From Bacillus sp. OV166 (lineage in GTDB: Bacteria; Bacillota; Bacilli; Bacillales; Cytobacillaceae), in contig NZ_FXWM01000001.1 in NCBI RefSeq assembly GCF_900177675.1, positions 5,155,001 through 5,219,000 on the forward strand: a stretch of DNA of 64,000 nucleotides, in the 5' to 3' direction. The position numbers and the translations under genes are program-made. Shown here in pieces: positions 59,865 to 64,000 of this stretch. The notes beneath the pieces were generated by a model. The model made no database searches. It was given only the letters and a program-made list of their open reading frames with translations, and was not told the origin of the DNA. Numbering within the stretch: the first letter of the stretch is position 1; each line of letters begins with the position of its first letter.

Positions 59865-61583
59865 TTATCCTCGATTATGCAAAAATTCTAGTAGGTCATT
59901 TTTATCAAGTGCATTTATTACGGATGATTTTTTGATCCAGCCTTTTTTAGCTGCAGATACACCGATTTCCATATGCTTTAATGTATCCATTTTATGTGCA
60001 TCGGTATTGATGAGAATTTTCACCCCTGCATCCTGTGCTCTTCGTAAATATTCAGCTGCAAGGTCAAGACGGTTGGGATTGGCGTTTAATTCAAGCGCCG
60101 TATTGGTTTCTTTGGCGAGTTGGATAAGTATATCTATATCGACATCGTACCCTTCGCGGCGGCCAATTTTTCTGCCGGTTGGATGGGCAATTAAATCCAC
60201 ATGAGCATTTGTCAACGCGTTTTTAAGCCGCTCCATAATTTTTTCCTTTGATTGGGTAAAAGCAGAATGTATGGAGGCAATAACGAAATCCATTTCAGCT
60301 AGGAATTCATCGTCATAGTCGAGCGTTCCATCAGGAAGAATATCCATCTCCACACCGGCTAGAATAAGAAAATCGTCGTACTTTTCATTTAATTTTTTAA
60401 TTTCTTCTCTTTGTTTTAAAAGTCTTTCACGAGTTAGACCATTAGCCACCTTTAAATACTGTGAATGGTCAGTAATCGCCATATATTGATAACCTCTAGC
60501 CCGGCAAGCCTCAGCCATTTGTTCGATTGAATGGGCACCGTCACTCCAGGTGGAATGCATATGAAGATCACCCTTAATATCTTCGAGCTCAATTAATTCC
60601 TCAGTAGCAGAGAAAGTTTCTACTTCCCTACCGTCCTCTCTAATTTCCGGAGGAATGAACGGAAGATCAAAATGTTTGAAAAATTCTTCTTCAGATGAGA
60701 ACGTACGAATTTCTCCCGTCTCCACGTTTTCCACGCCATACTCACTGATTTTTTCACCGCGTTCTTTCGCCAATTGTCGCATCCGGACATTATGTTCTTT
60801 TGATCCGGTAAAATGGTGCAAGGTGGTTGTAAATTCTTCCGGTTTAACCAGACGGAAATCAACGGAAATATCATAATCATATCCAAAAACTACCGAAATC
60901 TTGGTATCGCCCGCACCAATCACTTCTTTAATATTTGGCAATTCCAATAGATGCCCGCGCACTCGTTCTGGTTCATTAGTGGCGATAATAAAATCAAGGT
61001 CTTTGATCGTCTCTCTCATCCGGCGCAAACTTCCGGCACGTGAAAACCGATGAATATCTGGTAATTCGGTTAAGGTTGCTTCAATTTGCTCCGCAATCGG
61101 AAGCATATATGCTAACGGCAATCGATCCGGTCTTGAGCCGACATTGGCAATCGCACTTAGGATTTTTTCTTCTGTTTTTTTACCAAAACCAGCAAGCGCT
61201 TGTACTTGCCCTGCTTCACAGGCTTCTTTTAAACTGGAAACATCAACGACCTTTAATTCTTTGTATAGTTTAGCAATTTTCTTTCCGCCAAGCCCCGGAA
61301 GCTGCAATAACGGGATTAATCCTGTTGGGACTTCCTCCTTCAACTCCTTTAATACCGAAGAAGTACCATCCTTTATGTATTCATCAATGACAGCAGCCGT
61401 GCCTTTACCGATTCCAGATATGGCGGTAAAGTCTTCAATCTCTGTTACGTCGCGTTCGTCGGTTTCCAATGCGTTAGCCGCTTTCCGAAAGGCTGAAACC
61501 TTGAAAGGGTTTTCCCCCTTTAACTCCATATAGACCGCTATCGTTTCTAGCAAACGAATGATTTCTCTTTTATTAACTTCCAT
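59865..61583 (-). CDS. polX: PolX, family X DNA polymerase/3'-5' exonuclease
   Basis: PolX is a gap-filling repair polymerase fused to a PHP exonuclease. In 572 residues, the N-terminal 8-kDa and polymerase beta-like part (helix-hairpin-helix FTAISGIGKGTAAVIDEYI; LKDLDFIIAT for the catalytic aspartates) is followed by a PHP domain (DLHMHSTWSDGAHS, ITDHSQYLKVANG, AGVEMDILPDG). It lies between the cvpA-family gene and mutS2, in the same order as B. subtilis yshC. Confidence 0.96.
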   Translation of the reverse strand: MEVNKREIIRLLETIAVYMELKGENPFKVSAFRKAANALETDERDVTEIEDFTAISGIGKGTAAVIDEYIKDGTSSVLKELKEEVPTGLIPLLQLPGLGGKKIAKLYKELKVVDVSSLKEACEAGQVQALAGFGKKTEEKILSAIANVGSRPDRLPLAYMLPIAEQIEATLTELPDIHRFSRAGSLRRMRETIKDLDFIIATNEPERVRGHLLELPNIKEVIGAGDTKISVVFGYDYDISVDFRLVKPEEFTTTLHHFTGSKEHNVRMRQLAKERGEKISEYGVENVETGEIRTFSSEEEFFKHFDLPFIPPEIREDGREVETFSATEELIELEDIKGDLHMHSTWSDGAHSIEQMAEACRARGYQYMAITDHSQYLKVANGLTRERLLKQREEIKKLNEKYDDFLILAGVEMDILPDGTLDYDDEFLAEMDFVIASIHSAFTQSKEKIMERLKNALTNAHVDLIAHPTGRKIGRREGYDVDIDILIQLAKETNTALELNANPNRLDLAAEYLRRAQDAGVKILINTDAHKMDTLKHMEIGVSAAKKGWIKKSSVINALDKNDLLEFLHNRG

Positions 61584-61644
61584 TTAATTATCCACCTACC
61601 TACTATTTAGCATTTTCATTTTATCCTACTTTAAGGCATGAATA

Positions 61645-61671
61645 GAAAAACTTCTCTGCTACAGAGAAGTT
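61645..61671 (-). terminator. Terminator overlapping the cvpA-family stop codon
   Basis: On the minus strand, AACTTCTCTG pairs with CAGAGAAGTT, and the loop is the TAG stop codon itself; TTTC follows. Confidence 0.75.
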
Positions 61672-62213
61672 AAAGCAGCTGTATATTCAATCCACATACT
61701 CTTAATTTGCTGTGAAAGGATAGGAGTGTGATTCACAATTGCTTTTGCCATAATCGAATGATCCAAAGCATTTTGTAAAAATTCAATTGGTACCAGGGCT
61801 GAAATATATAATAAAATAAAAATAACTAAATATACTTCAATGAAACCAAAAAGGCCTCCTGCCCAAACATTTAACTGCCTAAGTACTGGCAAATGGGCAA
61901 TAAAGTCTAGCATTGAACCAATAATTTGCAGTAACACCTTTACAGCAAAAAAGATAATAACAAAGGCGATCGCTCGGTAAAAAGCTGCCTCCATATTACT
62001 GCTATCAGTTAGAAGTTTTAATGTAGCAATATTTCCAAAGTTTGGATAAGGAATCCATAATGTTAACTTGGGTGCTAACTGTTCGTAGTATGAATTTGCT
62101 ACTACATATGCAATAATAAAACCTATTAAATGAACAAGCTGCAGAATTAAGCCTCTTTTTAGGCCTACAAAGAATCCAATAATTAAAAAGATGATAATTG
62201 CTAAATCCAACAT
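61659..62213 (-). CDS. yshB: CvpA-family membrane protein (YshB)
   Basis: The 184-residue protein has four membrane spans and the CvpA-family N-terminal pattern (LDLAIIIFLIIGFFVGLKRG) and central VWAGGLFGFIEVYLV. CvpA proteins are named from colicin V production in E. coli, but their activity is unknown. The ATG is 6 nt after the zapA stop, with AAAGGA inside the zapA end. Together zapA and this gene form a short operon ending in the stop-codon hairpin. Confidence 0.88.
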   Translation of the reverse strand: MLDLAIIIFLIIGFFVGLKRGLILQLVHLIGFIIAYVVANSYYEQLAPKLTLWIPYPNFGNIATLKLLTDSSNMEAAFYRAIAFVIIFFAVKVLLQIIGSMLDFIAHLPVLRQLNVWAGGLFGFIEVYLVIFILLYISALVPIEFLQNALDHSIMAKAIVNHTPILSQQIKSMWIEYTAALTSL

Positions 62214-62218
62214 ATTTT

Positions 62219-62479
62219 TTAGTCCTTTTCTTTTAGTAGTTCTGATTGAAGCCGATCTAATTGGTCTTTCATTTTGAGATAATCATTGACTGCATTTACG
62301 GCTGTTAAAACGGCGAGTTTACTTGCGTCTAAATTTGGATTCTTAGAACTGATTTCGCGCATTTTATTGTCAACTAATGAAGCCACATGCCTGATGTGGC
62401 TTGGACTTTCCGTGCCCATAATAACGTAAGCTTGACCGTGTATATCTACGGTTGTTCTATTTTTTTGATTATTTGACAA
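62219..62479 (-). CDS. zapA: ZapA, FtsZ-ring-associated protein
   Basis: ZapA bundles FtsZ protofilaments at midcell. The 86-residue protein has the typical N-terminal strand region (RTTVDIHGQAYVIMG), a middle helix (SHIRHVASLVDNKMREI) and a C-terminal coiled coil (YLKMKDQLDRLQSELLKEKD). The start is the TTG at 62479, with GGAGG 7 nt upstream. It is divergent from rnhC, as in B. subtilis. Confidence 0.94.
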   Translation of the reverse strand: MSNNQKNRTTVDIHGQAYVIMGTESPSHIRHVASLVDNKMREISSKNPNLDASKLAVLTAVNAVNDYLKMKDQLDRLQSELLKEKD

Positions 62480-62586
62480 CGTCCTGCCTCCATTCAGAGA
62501 ATCCTACTCTATATCATAACATGAACCGTTATCTGTGGAAAAGTTAAAGCATATTTTATATTATTTAGAAATGTGGTGTTTGTAGT

Positions 62587-63534
62587 ATGGGTAATGTTGT
62601 ATTGAATTTAGAAATGAATAAGATAATGGAAATGAGAAACTTTTACGGGAAAAATTTATTAGATAAAAACATCCCTGGAAGTGTGTTTGCTGCGAAAACG
62701 TCTGCCTGCATGATCACAGCTTATAAATCAGGTAAAGTTTTATTTCAGGGAAATGATAGTGAAAAAGAGGCAGGTCGATGGGGCAGTACAAGCGCGTCCT
62801 CGAAAAAGCCGAGCTCTTCCCATTCGAAATCTGTTGCGAAGGGTGACCTTCCAACCGGCATCGGTCAAATGTCCGCTATTGGTTCCGATGAAGTCGGTAC
62901 AGGAGACTTCTTCGGGCCGATTACAGTGGTGGCAGCCTACGTGAAAAAGGAAAATATCCCTTTATTAAAAGAATTAGGTGTGCGCGACTCGAAGGATTTA
63001 AACGATGAAAAAATTATTGCGATTGCAAAGGTCATTAAAGATATTATCCCATTTAGTTTGATGACGTTAAAAAATGAGAAATATAATCAAGTCCAGCAGT
63101 CAGGCATGTCGCAAGGGAAAATGAAGGCGATTTTACATAATCAAGCGATCTTAAATGTGCTAGACAAAATTTCACCCGAGAAACCTGAAGCGATTCTCAT
63201 CGACCAATTTGTTCAAGGCAGTACCTATTTTCAGCATTTAAAAAGCCAAAAAGCGATTGCCAAAGAGAATGTTTATTTTAGTACGAAGGCTGAAGGGATT
63301 CATTTGGCTGTCGCTGCTGCAAGTATTCTCGCCCGCTATGCCTTTATCCAATATATCGATAAACTTAGCGAGGCGGCCGGCTTTAAGATTCCAAAAGGTG
63401 CCGGGGCACAGGTGGATGTAGCAGCAGCAAAGCTGATAATGAGCAAAGGCCGGGACATCCTCCCCTCTTTTGTTAAGCTCCACTTCGCTAATTCCGACAA
63501 AGCGATGGCACTTGTTAATAAAAAACGAAATTGA
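62587..63534 (+). CDS. rnhC: Ribonuclease HIII
   Basis: RNase HIII cleaves RNA in RNA-DNA hybrids, important for R-loop and primer removal in bacilli. The 315-residue protein has the N-terminal TBP-like substrate-binding domain (about 1-90) and the type 2 RNase H catalytic domain. The active-site opening is AIGSDEVGTGDFFGP (Asp-Glu pair), and VRDSKDLNDEKI and a late Asp in ILIDQFVQG follow. The ribosome site before the ATG is weak, so the start rests mainly on homology. It is divergent from zapA. Confidence 0.95.
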   Translation: MGNVVLNLEMNKIMEMRNFYGKNLLDKNIPGSVFAAKTSACMITAYKSGKVLFQGNDSEKEAGRWGSTSASSKKPSSSHSKSVAKGDLPTGIGQMSAIGSDEVGTGDFFGPITVVAAYVKKENIPLLKELGVRDSKDLNDEKIIAIAKVIKDIIPFSLMTLKNEKYNQVQQSGMSQGKMKAILHNQAILNVLDKISPEKPEAILIDQFVQGSTYFQHLKSQKAIAKENVYFSTKAEGIHLAVAAASILARYAFIQYIDKLSEAAGFKIPKGAGAQVDVAAAKLIMSKGRDILPSFVKLHFANSDKAMALVNKKRN

Positions 63535-63568
63535 CATGTTTTTTGGTGTAGCTACGAATAGAATAAAT

Positions 63569-63653
63569 ATATAGAAACGGTTTTTGGAGGGTTTTAGGGT
63601 GGCAAATCGATATAATAGAAACGGTGTTTGGAGGGATAGTGGTGGCAAATCGA
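63569..63653 (+). repeat. Tandem duplication of the phhB ribosome-site/start region
   Basis: Copy A (63569-63610) and copy B (63613-63653) share tagaaacggt, tttggaggg and gtggcaaatcga at the same offsets (44 then 43 nt apart), with a few substitutions and one indel. Copy B carries the real phhB start. Confidence 0.85.
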
Positions 63654-63661
63654 CTAAGTGA
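63599..63661 (+). CDS. Possible 20-aa upstream ORF overlapping the phhB start
   Basis: The duplicated start in copy A (GGAGG, 8-nt spacer, GTG at 63599) opens a 20-codon frame beginning MANRYNRNG that ends in TGA at 63659-63661. Its first four residues equal those of PhhB (MANR), but it then runs in another frame across the phhB start codon at 63642. It may be translated and affect phhB initiation. The peptide itself need not have a function. Confidence 0.45.
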   Translation: MANRYNRNGVWRDSGGKSTK

Positions 63662-63932
63662 AGCGGAGATTACTACCGCTGTTGCGGGATTATCAGGCTG
63701 GAAACTGGACGGGAAATTCATCGTGAAAAAGTACCGCTTCCGTGAGTTTTTACAAGGCGTGGCGTTCGTGAATGTCATTGCCCAACTCTCAGAAGAAAAA
63801 AATCATCACCCATTTATTGCAATCGATTATAAATTAGTGACACTAAGACTAACCTCATGGAATGCGGGAGGATTAACCGATTTGGACATGGTCTTAGCGA
63901 AAAACTATGACTCCATTTATGAGAAAATATAA
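63642..63932 (+). CDS. phhB: Pterin-4a-carbinolamine dehydratase
   Basis: This small enzyme regenerates tetrahydrobiopterin-type cofactors after aromatic amino acid hydroxylation, by dehydrating 4a-hydroxytetrahydropterin. The 96-residue protein has the signature EKNHHPFIAIDYKLVTLRL with the catalytic histidine pair and the C-terminal LTDLDMVLAKNYD. I choose the GTG at 63642 because GGAGG of copy B lies 7 nt upstream. It lies downstream of rnhC on the plus strand. No phenylalanine hydroxylase gene is visible here. Members without a hydroxylase partner may help molybdopterin metabolism. Confidence 0.92.
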   Translation: MANRLSEAEITTAVAGLSGWKLDGKFIVKKYRFREFLQGVAFVNVIAQLSEEKNHHPFIAIDYKLVTLRLTSWNAGGLTDLDMVLAKNYDSIYEKI

Positions 63933-63950
63933 TATAATGCGGAATTTGAA

Positions 63951-63982
63951 AGAGGTTGCCATTTGGTGCAACCTCTTTTTGT
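63951..63982 (+). terminator. Terminator after phhB
   Basis: AGAGGTTGC pairs with GCAACCTCT around an 8-nt loop, followed by TTTTTG. Confidence 0.85.
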
Positions 63983-64000
63983 GATTTTTAGCGATTTTTT

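Overview
This window is chromosomal DNA from a low-GC, endospore-forming Firmicute of the family Bacillaceae. The evidence is the spore genes spoIVFA/B, spoIIB, spoVID, ysxE, lonB, gerM and gerE, the T-box and lysine leaders, and gene order that follows the Bacillus subtilis spoIVFB-to-rnhC region almost throughout. Protein sequences are close to, but clearly not, B. subtilis; a Neobacillus/Mesobacillus-type bacillus is my inference. Nearly everything is transcribed leftward (minus strand). There is no prophage, insertion sequence, CRISPR array or defence island.

Layout, left to right. 1-1010: spoIVFB (cut by the window edge) and spoIVFA. 1148-5308: the minCD and mreBCD division and shape genes. 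5469-8065: radC, maf, spoIIB. 8199-10070: a decayed type IV pilus-like locus (pilM/pilO remnants), an intact prepilin peptidase comC and a 39-aa membrane ORF. 10130-15164: folC, then valS with its valine T-box leader, then a 63-aa membrane ORF on the plus strand. 15185-17559: ysxE and spoVID. 18016-24235: the haem operon hemAXCDBL. 24512-32936: a small membrane gene, then engB, lonA, lonB, clpX and tig. 33095-39746: ysoA, tRNA-Arg, ysnB, rdgB, rph, gerM, racE, a MarR regulator and a cysteine-free HesB-like protein. 39793-43230: a more variable stretch with an orphan PAS histidine kinase, a DUF2294 protein, a tiny ORF, gerE and a class D sortase. 43406-48749: sdhCAB, yslB, lysC with its lysine riboswitch. 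49109-56801: uvrC, trxA and the fatty-acid cluster lcfA-fadR-fadB-etfB-etfA with a textbook FadR operator. 56968-63932: a 27-aa ORF, yshE, mutS2, polX, a cvpA-family gene, zapA, rnhC and a pterin-4a-carbinolamine dehydratase gene.

The genes are mostly housekeeping sets that work together: Min/Mre for cell geometry, Hem for uroporphyrinogen III synthesis, Lon/ClpX/trigger factor for protein quality control, Sdh for respiration, and Fad/Etf for beta-oxidation under FadR. I did not find a convincing undescribed multi-gene system.

The less ordinary signals are non-coding. Two intergenic arrays share the same 20-21-nt repeat period (11523-11613 and 17785-17893). A telomere-like GGGGTT G-run tract lies beside the second. 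A GTGACC/GGTCAC array has alternating 31/21-nt spacing (34252-34390). A tandem duplication of the phhB ribosome-binding-site/start region creates a 20-codon upstream ORF (63569-63661). The pil cluster is visibly decayed. The FadR operator sits between lcfA and fadR, while lcfA has its own promoter. Many genes appear to start with TTG; starts were chosen by eye from ribosome-binding-site spacing and family N-termini.
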